A DNA stretch of 64,000 nt from Anabas testudineus (GCF_900324465.2 NC_046616.1:12054547-12118546); one strand, 5' to 3'. Numbered from the stretch's first letter, positions 27,618-49,760 are shown. A program made the numbers and translations. The notes: a model not told the origin generated them from the letters alone.

Positions 27618-28726
27618 CGTCGCCTCTGGTCGCTGCTGAAGTGATGGAGGTGTCGGAGCAGGGAGTCGACCTGCGCCCTCAGGTGCTGCCAGCCCTGCGG
27701 CTGGGGGCGTGGCTTCACGCTCAACGTGAACAAATAGCGACAGGTGATTGGCTCTGCTGCCAGGTTTTACACTGAATCATCCTTTAATGGCCCACAACAA
27801 GCTGTTGGTTATTACTTCAACACTTACATCTACTGTTTCCAGAAAGGAAATATAAACAATCTACACGTACTATTAGCACCTGATAGAGCTGCAGGTATAA
27901 AAATAGTATTCAGGCTATTTCAGCTATTTACACATCTATCTATCTGTTTATCGTTCGGAAATTATATTAACTCATAAATATTTAAGAAGACATTGAATGT
28001 TGATGATGAGTAAATATGATTTAATATAACATATGTTTGAGAAGTGTAATCTGGAAAATACCCACTCTCAAGAAAATGTTTTGAATATAACCAAAAAAAT
28101 AAATAAATAAATAAAAAACCCAAAGCTTCACAATATTAATACTGTGTTCAACTAGTTTTCACTTTTAAATCAGTTTGTTTAAAAGCTCAAAATAACAGTG
28201 TCTGTAACTTGAAACGAGAAAATGAGGTGAATTACTTCATGAGAAACACATAAAAATACTGAGATTAAATGCATCTAAATATTTTAAAAGCAGGTCAGCA
28301 GGGGTAGAAGTAATAAAACTCAATGCTCAAGTAAAGGTGCTGAAGAAGTACTCCACTATACTACTTGGAGTAGTTCTTCAGTCAAGTTGAAGTACGAACA
28401 AAAAGACCAGCACTATAAAACTAAACTAATGTAGACATTTTAAAACGTTGTTTAAATAATCGTGATGCTATTGACAACACAAATAATCAACCTTAGATCA
28501 GATTTATTTAACATTTATACAGAAATGTAAAATGTGCAGGCCTTCTTTATATTAGTAGATTCAAGGGGAACTTCAGAAGTAGGACAAAGCAGAACTAAAT
28601 CAAAAGTGTACTTCTAAGTACAGTATATGAGTAAATGTACTTCGTTACTTTCCACATAACACAAACATCTGCTTTAATATGGACGGTGTTCGTTTTCTTT
28701 TGAAAAGGTTTAACCGGAAGTTTTTG
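27618..28726. other. Divergent intergenic region, elapor1 (-) / cfap276 (+)
   Basis: 1.2 kb between the two start codons. The elapor1-proximal 110 bp are GC-rich (GGGGGCGTGGCTTCACG) and probably hold its promoter. The middle is AT-rich and includes an AGTAC-type repeat (28310-28655). Confidence 0.6.
28310..28655. repeat. AGTAC-rich interspersed repeat
   Basis: Several strings such as GAAGTACTCCACTATACTAC and GAGTAAATGTACTTCGTTAC occur. The second recurs, with changes, near 5439. Common in percomorph fish; class not assigned. Confidence 0.5.
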
Positions 28727-28740
28727 GTTGCTAAGAAACC
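28727..28740 (+). promoter_or_regulatory. RFX-type X-box upstream of cfap276
   Basis: GTTGCTAAGAAACC matches the two half-sites of the RFX X-box (consensus GTNRCC/T, short spacer, RGYAAC) with one mismatch in the right half. It lies 93 bp before the cfap276 start codon. X-boxes drive ciliary genes, which fits the gene downstream. Confidence 0.65.
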
Positions 28741-28832
28741 AAGTGCTGGACATCCCAGAGTTAGCTAGAATAGCAACAACAACATCCAACTTATCAGCAC
28801 ATATCGCATTTAGCATCGTGTTGTCATTAAAC

Positions 28833-30191
28833 ATGTCGAGCCGGGACCCGTTCCCCTTCCCGAGGTTTGAAGACGGCTTCACGCTCAGCAGCTTCAGGCC
28901 GCAGCAGGTGGGTCAGGAACCGGCGGACAGCCAGCTCCGTACTGCTGCTCTGGGTTCATGAGAACCACTTAAAATTAACTTAAACCACCAGGTGACATGA
29001 ATATAAGTTCGTGTGAGACTTAATTCCTGATCCTGTTACTGTAATAACAGGACATACAGAACATTTTTCAATGTCGAAAGGATGGAGTTAGCTAAATATA
29101 CTGTGTTATTTTGAATTAACATAATCTACAACTATAAAGACAAAGAACTGGTGCCACCGAGCAGCTGATCCAAAGCCCCCAGGGCTCTGACCAGCTGGGA
29201 ATCACGCCTTTAGAAAACAAATGATTAAATGATTGTGAAGTAGTTAAACACAGCAGAATAAACATAAAATACAATGGAGGAAACAGTTTGAGGTTCTCAT
29301 TCAAACAAACTGTACTTAGAGCTCGGGCAGATTTTTAGGAAGCATTTTTAATTTTGATTTAAATCTTTCTGTTGCTTGTTACATGTTTGGGCTCAGTTCT
29401 GATAAGATTATTAAGTGGATAAAAAAATAAATAAAACTAACATCTGTGATGACAGATCACTTATTAATGAGCACTGTTTCAGGTTTATGTGGTCCACTCC
29501 TATATTAGGATTTTATTGTAACGCTGATAGTATTTCTTTGGAAAACACACATTTGAAAAGTAATTTCACGTTTTCCACTCTTGGCATAAAGGTTTATATT
29601 TTATGAAACATTTTTTGTAATTTTGCTGATTATTTTTGTTGTTGTTCCTACTATGCAGAGAAAAACTTACAATAAACCAACACACATCGCCCAAATGGAG
29701 GAACCCTGGAGCCGCCTCCATGATGCTGCAACTCTGGCCAGCACCCGGAGAAGTGTTATGCATTATGAGAACCAGGTAATTTCCAGGAATTTCTATTTTA
29801 AATTATGAAAGCATAAAATAAATGAACAGATATGCACCTTCTGCGCCTCTCTTGACCTCAGGTTTCACACGACAGCCTCGACTTCCAGTTAAAGTCGGTC
29901 TATGATCACCACAAGGACTTTTTTAGCAGTAAGAACCAGATTCTATACCAGAAGGAGACCGTCTCTGAGGAGAACAGGTTGGTGTTTGTGATGTGGAGGT
30001 CATGGACTGGCAGTATAGCCTCACTGTGTCGTCGGTGGAATTTCAGAACTCAGATGTGGTCATTTACAGTTTTTCATGTTTACAACAGGAAACAGGAAAA
30101 CGTAAAGCACGACATGCTGGAAATGGAACAAGAGAAAGAGATCAGAGTGTGGGTTGACCCACAGAGGCGCTCCATCTACAGCATTAAGTGA
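28833..30191 (+). CDS. cfap276: CFAP276 (C1orf194 homologue), cilia- and flagella-associated protein
   Basis: Small protein of motile cilia; mammalian CFAP276 is a microtubule inner protein of axonemal doublets. Exons: 28833-28907, 29659-29775, 29862-29977 and 30089-30191. Sum 411 nt, 136 aa. It starts MSSRDPFPFPRFEDG (human MPPTRDPFQQP). It contains the family signature NKPTHIAQMEEPWSRL (human KNPTHLAQQQEPWSRL), then DSLDFQLKSVYDHHKDFF and the end motif VWVDPQRRSIYSIK (human HWINPKKESIHSIQ). The protein stops right after this motif, where human continues for some 25-30 residues. A GT donor 8 bp past the stop and an AG before 30405 suggest an intron in the 3' UTR. It is divergent from elapor1 and convergent with smc5. 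Elapor1-cfap276 linkage is also found in human. Confidence 0.88.
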
Positions 30192-30484
30192 AGAACAGGT
30201 GAGGTTCAGTTGTCTTATGATCCATTTTAGCAGATGTTTGTGCGTAGAAACTAATGTTAAGAAACCTAACGCTTCTGATTCAAATCCCAGACTAATGTAA
30301 TCTGACTCCAGATTAAACCCCAAGGAGCCTGGGGAGAATCTGCCTTTGTCTGAGGCAGGGTGTGTCCCAAACACTCACACAGTGCCCTTTATTTCCTCTA
30401 CAGACATTTTCAAATAAGGACTGTGCCAGGAAGAATGATGGCAGTTCGTATTCAACATGAAGTTTCCAACATAAGAGGCCTGTA

Positions 30485-30490
30485 AATAAA
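30485..30490 (+). terminator. cfap276 polyadenylation signal
   Basis: AATAAA about 300 bp past the stop codon. The smc5 signal on the opposite strand lies about 470 bp further on. Confidence 0.65.
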
Positions 30491-30958
30491 AGAGTTTATT
30501 CACTATATTTTTGTACTTCATGTTTTTCCTAAAAAGAAGAAAAAATTACGAATACTGAATGGAGATGAACTGAAATCTGAAACTGTGGGAAAAAACTCTT
30601 AGAACACCATGAAACTGATAATTACATAAACCGTGCAACAAATAAACTACTTAAACATTTAAGTAGTTGCCATACTGAGAGACACAAATGGAGGAGAAGT
30701 GAGGTAACAGGTAAAGATTGACTGATATAACGAGTCAAGATAGTAAATTCTGAGCAAAGTATCTGTGGTGAAGTGTCAAGTTATAATGATGATGCAATAA
30801 GAGTTCTTTAAAAGGGTTCTGCAGGTAGTAATCAAGGCTCTAATTTGTTTGACTGAAATGCTGCAAAAGGATAAAAAAAAATAAACATACACACACACTC
30901 ACCTCAAATACACACGTAACACATTTAACCAATCTCAGTCACTCTATTCATTTAATAA

Positions 30959-30964
30959 TTTATT
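30959..30964 (-). terminator. smc5 polyadenylation signal
   Basis: AATAAA on the minus strand, about 310 bp past the smc5 stop. Implies a 3' UTR of roughly 30940-31273. Confidence 0.5.
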
Positions 30965-31273
30965 TATGACATCTTGAAAATTCTGTATTGCTGTTACAGA
31001 CATAAAACAAAATAATTTGACGCTAGTGAACTTGTATGCTGGGACTTAAGAATTAAGGATCCGAATCTGTTTGTGGACTAACTGTTTCATCTATCCCATG
31101 TGAGAAACCGAATCTGACAAAAGTTAAAGAACATTAATTACTCTATTATAAAACAAAATTTTAATCTTTTTTCAAAGGCTGACACAGAAATTCTTTATCA
31201 TAAATGATAATCAGTTATAATTTTACAGTCTTATAACCGTGAACTCAGACAGCTTGAGGTTGACGTGGCAGAT

Positions 31274-41088
<9,815 letters not shown>

Positions 41089-41097
41089 GGCGAACAT

Positions 41098-41260
41098 TTA
41101 AAAACGGCCAGACGAGGAAACGACGGGCACGTTGGGCCGCTCGCGCTTCGCCGCTGAAAGGTGGTTGGTCCAAAGCGGTCACGTGTATACACAATCTCTG
41201 ACGTCATCGTCGAGCTAACGTTTAATCTCGCAGGATTTTGTGAGATTTCAGTATCAATTA
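41098..41260 (-). promoter_or_regulatory. smc5 promoter region
   Basis: CpG-rich stretch upstream of the smc5 start with an E-box CACGTG (41180-41185) and GC-rich segments. No TATA box is visible. Position is inferred from the start codon. Confidence 0.45.
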
Positions 41261-41315
41261 ACAAATAACAACAAATAATAATAATAATAATAATAATGAG
41301 AACTTATTTTTATTT

Positions 41316-41407
41316 ATTGCTGTTCAGTGGCAACTTGACTTGTGTCTCTGAACTGATTAAGACTTCTAGATGGAAGGTGAAAAGTCCAGTTGCCACTGAA
41401 CAGCAAT
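41316..41407. repeat. Near-perfect hairpin: 26-bp arms, 40-nt loop
   Basis: The left arm 41316-41341 starts ATTGCTGTTCAGTGGCAACT. The right arm 41382-41407 is its reverse complement with one mismatch in 26. A TAA trinucleotide run (about 41277-41297) precedes it. It could be a miniature inverted-repeat element or a transcribed hairpin. No target duplication is clear. Confidence 0.8.
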
Positions 41408-44400
41408 TTTGGAATAGCATTACCTTAATGGCTGGGAATCTTGCTAAATAAAAATACAATATTTAATATTTTAACACAATTATTATATTTAAATGTAAAG
41501 AGAAGCCAATACATAAATTAGTTAAATCATGAATCGTATTATTTTATTTCAGTTCATTTTCAAACAGGCAGAAATCCTATTGAGGTTAACACCCATTGTT
41601 TAAGGGTCACATAGACAATACAGCAACTTCACAAAATTCTGATAGGACAAACATACAACTTACAATGGGAAAATACGTGAGTAAACCAACACAGTACGAG
41701 TTGTGAAATAACTGTATTTATTAAGAACACAAATAAGCATCATTGACCAGAGTTCACAATAGTCTCAAATCTAGTCTGTGGCTAGAACAGACAATACTTT
41801 CTTTCCATCTCATCTGGTTTGAAAACTGTTGAGCTGAGTTTTTGAAAACTGAATATATTAAGGGTCACGTCTTCAGTATGTCTTAAAATAGTAATGTGCA
41901 TAACATACTGCATAAATCACATCTAATATATTATATTGGGCATTTAGTGTTTGGCATGATTTTCTAAATGAGTTAATCCAATAAAGGACAGCATGTACAG
42001 TCATTTTGTGCCCTCTTAAAATATTAATTTGAAGCCAATTTCAAGCTTTTTTTGCAAGAAAAGAGAAGGTCCTGTTCTTTCTCTTTTTTCAGATGTTTTT
42101 CATCACGAACTTAAAATCTCAAGACTTTATTTAACTGCCTTCATCACTTTCACGTTATAGTTTTAAACTTTATTTTGTGCTTCAAACTTCTGCAGTGTAC
42201 ATGCATGTGAGAATATCGCTTTAAGTTCGACTTCGTAAACCATCTTGTCAGGTTATTTTGTGTGATTTTCACTTGATCGTGCCAACTCGAATGAAACATG
42301 GAGTCCGCTGGATGAACTCTTCCCTTGTGACTGCGTCCGAATAAAAACAAAGATGGCGGCCCACCGTCTACCTGATCAGGAGCTGAATTACTCCTGAAGG
42401 ACTAGAAGCAGGCAGATGTAACCCCTTAGGGTATATATGGTGGTCAGTTTAGGAAAAATAAATTAAGAGGAAACGGACTTCATTTCTCCTATAAATTAGC
42501 CGCTACAGGAGGAGATAGGAGAGGAGACGCAACGGTAAAACAGAGCTGTTGTGGTGGTGCAGCGAGGAAATATCTTTTCTCCAGATGGTCTGACGAGTGT
42601 CTAGCACTATTGGAAACATGCGTTGAACAAGGGTGTATGTTGTAAAACGAACGATCGCTGGTCACCTAACTTAGCGTTATAGCAATGTTTTGCTAGTTAG
42701 CTAGCTAGCTAGCTAGCGACCCTACGAACCGCCATCCAGGGCTCTCAGCTGCTTTTCGGCTGTGGTTAGATCAGAATCGCCTCTCTACTCATTGTCCATA
42801 GTGAAGTTTGAGATTAACTCAAACTCAGCCAGAACTAGTATATCTGATCAATTCATCACCTCTGACCACAGCACGAAGCGTGGAGGCCCCGGGAGTTAAC
42901 ATCTCGCCTGCTGCTCATCGCCGCGGAGGCTTGCGAGCGCTTTTCATATCATCTCCGATCAGAGCAGAGCCGGACTCCGACCAGATCAAATAAGATCAGT
43001 GTGTAGGTTTTAAGATTAAAATAAAAAAGAAGACACTCACACTCTCAAACACACCACATTCACTCACTCAAGCAGTCACCAAACACACTCACAGTCGCTC
43101 CATTCAAACAATGAAGACGGAGGAAGATCCGGGTCACGTTTAAGGCCAGGAACCGGAAGGACTTCTGAGGGGGCGTTGACGTCAGACTTTGGTTGTTTGT
43201 CGCCTTCACGTGGACATTATTGGAAAATAATTTATTTATTTACATTTCTAACATTAAATAGATATTTTACAGTAAAGTAAACTTGCACAGCAGTGTTCAT
43301 TGCACTACATTGACAGTTGGATGTATAAATATTTATTGTCTGCACATGAACATACAACTTGTATTACTGTTCACGGTTTTACACTTTTATAAAAGAAACA
43401 GGAAATTACAATTAAATAATGGGTAACACAAGGGTAGTACATTTATATAGCACATTTCATGCCAAAAGCACAATAATAACAAAAAAAACTCAAACAGTTG
43501 TGTCCTGTTATAAAAAGGGCAAGACTATTAACAGCTGTGCAGGTATAAATCATTATACTACACAAGACTACACAAATTGTAGTGCCTTTAATTACAGGCA
43601 ATGTCAAACACTGCCTTTAGTTGTCTTTAATTTGAATTAGGTTTTGAATTTGAAAGCAGTGGGTATTTGTATTCATTCACATTGAATTGATTATTGTGCA
43701 TATTTAAACTCAAATTTTAAAAGCCAGTGATCTTAGGGATACAACATCATGGACATAAATGTATTATAAAGGGCTGTTGTTCATTTCATGAGGCTGCAGT
43801 GTTACAAATACACAATAGACACTGCTCAGAAACCATATATGCAGATAATCCAAGGTTATCTGTTGCAAAAGCTGTGTATCCTGTGAGGAACATGGTTTTG
43901 AAAGCAGTATTCACAATCATGTAGATTATTGATATTTCTATGTGAATAATCACTAAATGTGTAACTAACTATTATTCTTTTTTTGTATTTCTCCAAGCAT
44001 TAGGAACCAATGAACCCAAAGTTAAAAATCGGATTGCTTTACATGATAAACAGCATGGTGGTTTCCCCGAAAGCCTTTGTTGTCTCTGTCTTTATTAATG
44101 GGCCCAGTGGTAGAAGAGTCAACTGGTGATACCGCCGGGTTAGCTTGGTTTTAAGCTGCATTTGTGTCTGCGGCAATTAACTAATCTAGCATCCTACGCC
44201 CTTTAGGGGTTGTGAGGTAATCTTGAATGGCATAATAAGATTTCAGTGTCTACTACCACTACTGGACACTATAGGAGCCACACTGAGTCTGAGGATCCCT
44301 TGTTAGCAGCAATATGTGGGATTTGAATGTAGCAAGGAAACAGACAAAAGACAGACTTAGTCAGAAGGTGTGATTGTTTTAACAATGGACTGAAACAGGA

Positions 44401-44430
44401 ACACTGTTACTGGACCTCCACCATTCTGCC
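41408..44430. other. Spacer between smc5 and the FAM107-like gene
   Basis: No supported coding gene. The central part (42300-43200) is richer in CpG and carries promoter-type motifs, described separately. A TAGC tetranucleotide run lies at 42697-42717. The rest is AT-rich. Confidence 0.55.
42300..43200 (+). promoter_or_regulatory. CpG-rich promoter-like segment, possibly for the FAM107-like gene
   Basis: Contains AAGATGGCGGC (42350-42360, YY1-like), ACCGGAAG (43152-43159, ETS-like) and a full CRE TGACGTCA (43177-43184). These motifs are typical of vertebrate promoters. The nearest downstream coding start on this strand is at 44431, so it may supply a noncoding first exon for that gene. It could also drive an unannotated noncoding transcript. 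Direction is not certain. Confidence 0.45.
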
Positions 44431-47400
44431 ATGGAGGGGTCAACTGTGAAAAAAGTAAGTTCTTGCACATTGTTTTTATTACTCGTGTCTGGTGACTCAG
44501 ACTGTTTGGTCTGCTGGTCGTCTGTCAGAGGTTTAGTTTAACTGAGTCTATAGCTGTGGCTTATTTTGAAAGATGTATGTTCAGTAGATTGTTTATCCCT
44601 CCTCATTTTATTTCTGTGGCTGTGTTCAAAAATATAAGGTCAGGTCTTAATGCAGGACACAGGTTGTTGAGACAGTCTAGAATATTCCTGCAGACTAACA
44701 TGATCAAGATAAAGTGAATGTAAAACAAAAAATATATATATGGTTAGGTGCACAGCACAGTTTTTGTCCTCATCACATTCTTGTATCCATATTAAAAGAT
44801 ATTGAGCACAGTATTTATTAGGTGTGTATATTTGGTGTGTAAATTTAAGCGGTTGAAAAAAGTACACTACCTGAGGCTATGTGAGAGTTGGAAGGTAAAC
44901 TTTTATTAGTTGTATATTTATAATATGTTTCAGTTCATTAACTTTTGAATTGTTGTCTTCCCCTACCCAGTGCATATCATTTTAACTTAACTTTTAATGC
45001 GTTTTGTATATTTTATAATATTCTCATGTATGTTTATTCTCATTGGTGTTGGGCTGAGCGTTGTTGTATCTGTTTCGTAGCAGTGTGCACATTAAACCTA
45101 AGAATGTTTGTTGTAATGGCAGCAAAGTTACATAACCATACCTTATTATCGTAAGCGTCTTGGTGCTTTGAGATATTTACATGCTATCAAATTATTCAGG
45201 TCACTTTAGTTGACAGCTACTGTTGTCTGCACACACACGTTGTCTGTAATTGTGATGGCAAAGTTGTAATGGGAAAAAAATGATCTGGGGGTGATATAAT
45301 TCTGCAGCCAGGTTGGAGACTCTAGTCAGGCTTTCTACACCTAAATCTGATCTATTAATTATTGTGTTTCTGAAGGTAAAATGATCTCAGTGTGTCAGCT
45401 AATAGCAACACTTATCAAAGTGTTTGAGGAAGGTGGAATGACGTGTTGTTAGAGATCAGGTGGAGTGTTTTCGCTGGACTCCATCCCAGCCCTGCAGGTC
45501 CTGATTGGAACAATCACTCCCTGGAGGTCAGACACCTGCCAGGTTATCTCACAGCTCAACCTCTCTGCAGGGGCCGGGGTAGATACAGGATCTGGAGGCT
45601 TATGCTGGTGACGGAAACAGTAAAAGCCACAATCACAAATACAGAGCCTGAAGAACGGTCATGGCTGTATGACGGTTTCTAAAAGGAATATACTTTTATC
45701 CGCTGGTTTGAATTTTCCATGTTGTTATGTCAGGAGAGTTTATAAATGTCGATATTAACAACTTTTTTTTTTTTTTTAACGTGTTTTACTGAAGACAATC
45801 AGTGCCAATCCAAACTTTCACTACTGTCTCTGTGGCCTGTCGACAGAGATGTTACATCATCTTTGTGCTCTAAGTAAATACGGCTCACCTGCTTAAGCAT
45901 CACAGCAGGCACTGTCCCTTCTAACCTTTATCTAATTATACCCTTTGTCCAGTCAAGTAGAGATCAAAATAAAGACAATGTTTTGACAAACTAGGGTTGG
46001 TACATCAGTGTTAGCATGTGAGCTTGTGGCTGTGAAACAAATGCAATATTACTAGTGTGTCTCTTCTTTTTCCTTCCCCCTACTTCCTTCAATTTGACAG
46101 AAACCAGGATATGGACCTCTTAAAAAAGGTATGTTTACCCTCAAATGCTGAAAAAAAAGAAAAATATGAAATGATATAGAGTTGATGACATTCACTCAGC
46201 AGTTTCTTAATCAGTAAACATAGCACTAAAGTAGATAGGCTGATCTGTCAAACTGATTTTTTGATTCAGAGTACAATTATCTTTGTGACTTCTTACCTTA
46301 CAGAACTGGTTCCATTATTCTTAATTAATGTTGAATAAAAGATGGTTAAATGTGATCTATGTCCCAGAATATGATATCTGTCCAAGCTGTCAGTGAAAGT
46401 TTTTTAGTCTTAGATTATTTAACTTAATAACTTGTCATTGAGGATACACAAATACTCTTTACATACTATATAGTAAGTTATTATTTCATGGCAGTGTAGA
46501 GTCAGTGTTTTCTGTTTACCTAGAAATTAGCTTTAGTCATTTCAGTAAGTTATCAGCTTTGTGTTCCTCAGAGACCTCTGTTGGCCACCCACAGCTGTCC
46601 CGTCAATCCACAACAGACTGCAGCTGCGATGAAACTGTTCAGCCCAGGAAACTGAACGGCTCCTCAGTGGAGATGCCAAGCTACCACAACCTGCATCGGG
46701 AGCTGCTGCTCAGCCACAAACGGTACAGGACATCAAGCCCTGAAAACTGATCCTATTGACATCTGAAGGAGCAGAACAGGGTGGGTTGTGTTTGTTCTAT
46801 ATGTATGTAACTGTGTCTCCCACCATGCAGGGGCTTACTGCTGGAGGAAAAGCCAGAGCTGAAGAGAGTGTTGGAGCAGCGCAGACTGGAACTGCACAAG
46901 GAGGAGGAGATGGCTCAACGGCGGCCCTCAGATCTGGAGATGGAGCTCCGCAAGAGGCAGCAGAAGCTGCAAGAGGTCAGAAGCACGGAATAAACAGCAG
47001 AGAGAACTTTCACAAGGTTACTGTAAAATACAAATGTATTAAATAGACCAGACAAATAGTAAAGTACATGCAGTTAAGTACTGTATTTTACTACAAATTT
47101 CCATTTTTGTGCTACATTGTAGGCTTCTTCTTTTTCAGTATATTTAAACAGGAATTATTGTGTGTAACTGTCCTAAAACAGTTATATATAGAGATGGTTA
47201 TCTTTGAGATTGACAAGCTTTTAGGCCTAACAACAAAGCAACATCTATTTTGTTTCCCTTATCACCGAGTTGTTAATTATTAAATGTAAAAAAGACTTTA
47301 GGTTCACACTTGACTCAGACAGTTTCTTTAATGGTTCACTCCCCAAAGAGGTCAAATGATTACATTTACACTAAAAGACAAAACAACAAACAGATGTGCA

Positions 47401-48140
47401 GACTCCTTATCATCTCACAACCCCTCAGATTTATGTGGTACCACCTTTAGAAAGAGCACGATCCTAGGTTGAAGACCAACAAGATAAATGTGCATAAAAT
47501 AGTTTTATTTTATTCAACAGTAAAATGCTACATGCATTGATGCATCAGTAATAATAACCTTAATGAGTGTCTGTCACTGGGGGCATCTTACTGCAGAATG
47601 AGTACTTCTGATACATCAAATGCATTTTGTATATAATACAATTTTTACATTATATTGGTTTTTACTTGATTAAAGATGTGGAATTTCTTTCACCTTTGCT
47701 AAAACAGAAATTTATAAAATAAAGGTAACTGATGATTAAAACAACTTATATCTTGTGCCAGTATTAATGTGCTCTGACAAAGTCCAATTCTTCTGAACTT
47801 GGATTTGATTTTAAAAAGCATTTAGACACTTTTTGAAGCTTATGGAAATTCTGTTAACCTGCTCTTGGTATTGACTAACTGAATGCTTAGTTATGTTTAC
47901 ATTTACATTTACATTTAGTAATTTAGAAGACGCTTTTATCCAAAGCGACTTACAAGTGAGGAACAAAATCTAGTTATGGATGAGGCAAAAAACTGACAGG
48001 CTGAGAGTAAATACCCTGACTTGTCCTTGCTTTTGCAGTATGAGCAGGAGGAAATCAGGAGGCGGGAGAACCAGCAGAAGATCCCAGAGTTTGTCCGTGT
48101 GAAGGACAACCTGAGGCGCACACAGACATTTGATCAGTGA
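44431..48140 (+). CDS. FAM107-family protein (DUF1151), actin/microtubule-associated
   Basis: FAM107A/B are small coiled-coil proteins; FAM107A binds actin and links to stress responses. Exons: 44431-44454, 46101-46128, 46572-46722, 46831-46975 and 48039-48140. Sum 450 nt, 149 aa (FAM107A 144, FAM107B 131). The family core is clear: YHNLHRELLLSHKRGLLL, then EEKPELKRVLEQRR, a charged coiled coil (PSDLEMELRKRQQKLQE), and the end motif PEFVRVKDNLRRTQTF (FAM107B: PEFVKVKGNLRRT). The N-terminus (MEGSTVKKKPGYGPLKKETS and a serine/cysteine stretch) differs from both recalled mammalian members, so I give no symbol. The ATG was chosen as the only in-phase start before a good donor. Introns of 1.6 kb and 1.1 kb hold no other gene. 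Confidence 0.85.
47893..47978 (+). repeat. Widespread teleost repeat (TTTATCCAAAGCGACTTACA type)
   Basis: A run of TTTACA units, then AGACGCTTTTATCCAAAGCG and ACTTACAAGTGAGG. This string recurs across fish genomes. It lies in the last intron of the FAM107-like gene. Class not assigned. Confidence 0.75.
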
Positions 48141-48649
48141 GGCCCTGTCCAGCTCCAATCAGCCCCTGCAGCCTCTCACCATAGTGGCCCTATCTTTATT
48201 TTCACTATCTGCTAAGTAACATCTTAAAACTGCATTTTGAATTGTCAGGATTTGTGTAAGGACTCATACGCACCAGAACACACATGCATAATAAGTAGAA
48301 ACGTCTTCTTAAAATTAAATAAAATTCAACCACAGTTCTATTTCTGATGAGGGAGCAGAAGTGCTTTTTTCTATGCATACTTATGTTGACAAATAAGTGT
48401 GTTTTTGTATGGTCTTCATACTATTTATTTTTTCAAAGCAATGTATCATGTTTCTTCCTGGATTGAAGCAGCAAAGGTTTATTGTTTGTTCACTGGATGG
48501 CCCACATCAGTAAAGGTGTATTCTGTTTTGGGATTACTGACAAAGACGTTTCACAACAGAAACGTTTTTTGTTAATAGAAATCCCCCAGTGTGTTTGTTT
48601 CTTTGTTTCTGTCATGACTTTCGATTTTAGTGTGTCTGTGTACTGTGCA

Positions 48650-48655
48650 AATAAA
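48650..48655 (+). terminator. Polyadenylation signal of the FAM107-like gene
   Basis: AATAAA 510 bp past the stop codon, followed by a GT-rich stretch (TTGTTTTGTTGG). Confidence 0.6.
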
Positions 48656-49289
48656 GGTTTTACAAGTTGCAGAGATGTGTTGTTTTGTTGGATACAACTA
48701 AAAGCACTGATACAGCATTGATTGGCATGCAGGTCTTCTCCCTGAGGGCTCCCACAGTTCTTTCACATGGATATAGGACTTTATTTAATTAGCTGATCTT
48801 TTCATTCCGTCACGAGACGAGAGGAGAAAGCACAGGCCATCTGGAGCTAGCTGTTCAGGATATATAGGTTAGGAATACCCAAGGGCCTGGTTAAGGCAGT
48901 GGACACATTAGGGATATCCAGGGAAACCAGCAGCTGAAGACGAACAAAGGTATTGGGTTTGCTATTTCAGAATTACATTAAGGTTATTTTAGTAGCTTGT
49001 AGGCTGCAAGTGCTATCAAGGGTGCAAGAGGAATTCAAGTGTCAATAGCAGCACGATCACTTATAACATGTTTATGTTACAAGCTGCTTTTAAAGTTCAC
49101 ATACAGGATGTAAGAGAATATGTGTTGTCAGAAAAATGAATGGTAGTGTTGTTTTATTACAGACATGGCCTAAAGTCTTGGTGCTTTCACACCTCGTTGA
49201 AACAATTAGCTACTCATCCTGAAAAGTGTTAAATAAAAGTACCTTTCTTTTTGTGTGTCTTTGGTTTGCAATTGAAAGAAACAAAGAAG

Positions 49290-49760
49290 CTGTGAAATTC
49301 TACAAAGATCTCCTAAAATGACCAGAAAAAGTAGTGATGCTCTACATGAAGAAGTGGTGATGAATGGAGTGGATTGTTTGAAGACATTTCAAGCAGTCTT
49401 ATCATGAGTGTCTTCAATCTTATAATTGGTCATTTAGCCCATTTAAAAGGAGAAAAGTCCCCATTGTGCTGTTTGATATGAGTGAACATGAACAAGAGAA
49501 AGAAAAGAAGAGAGTTTTGTCTGAGGAGAGGAGGAAGAGAATAATTGCTCAGCAAGGACAAAGGGCAATAGCTTATTGTTCCTGTGACCACAGTTGCTAA
49601 AATGCTTAAGACATTTAAGTTCCATGGGACCTTAGCCAAGAGGAAAATTGATGGAGGAAAAGTTAATAGTGGAAAAACAATGGTGTCCAGTTGCACCATA
49701 CGCTACTTTGGGACAGTGGGCGCCACAGGAGAATACCCCAATTTCCAAAGAGCATGGAGT
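49290..49760 (+). mobile_element. Degraded Tc1-like transposon fragment
   Basis: The stretch around 49580-49680 reads VAKMLKTFKFHGTLAKRKID, which resembles the DNA-binding domain of Tc1 transposases (SKLFKFHGTVANLPGRGRKR). MTRKSS at 49319 resembles the protein start. No terminal repeats identified and the borders are approximate. Confidence 0.5.

Noticed and set aside
45443-45682. 79-residue open frame in the first intron of the FAM107-like gene
   Set aside because: No family match, no plausible splice sites in phase, and composition like the surrounding intron.
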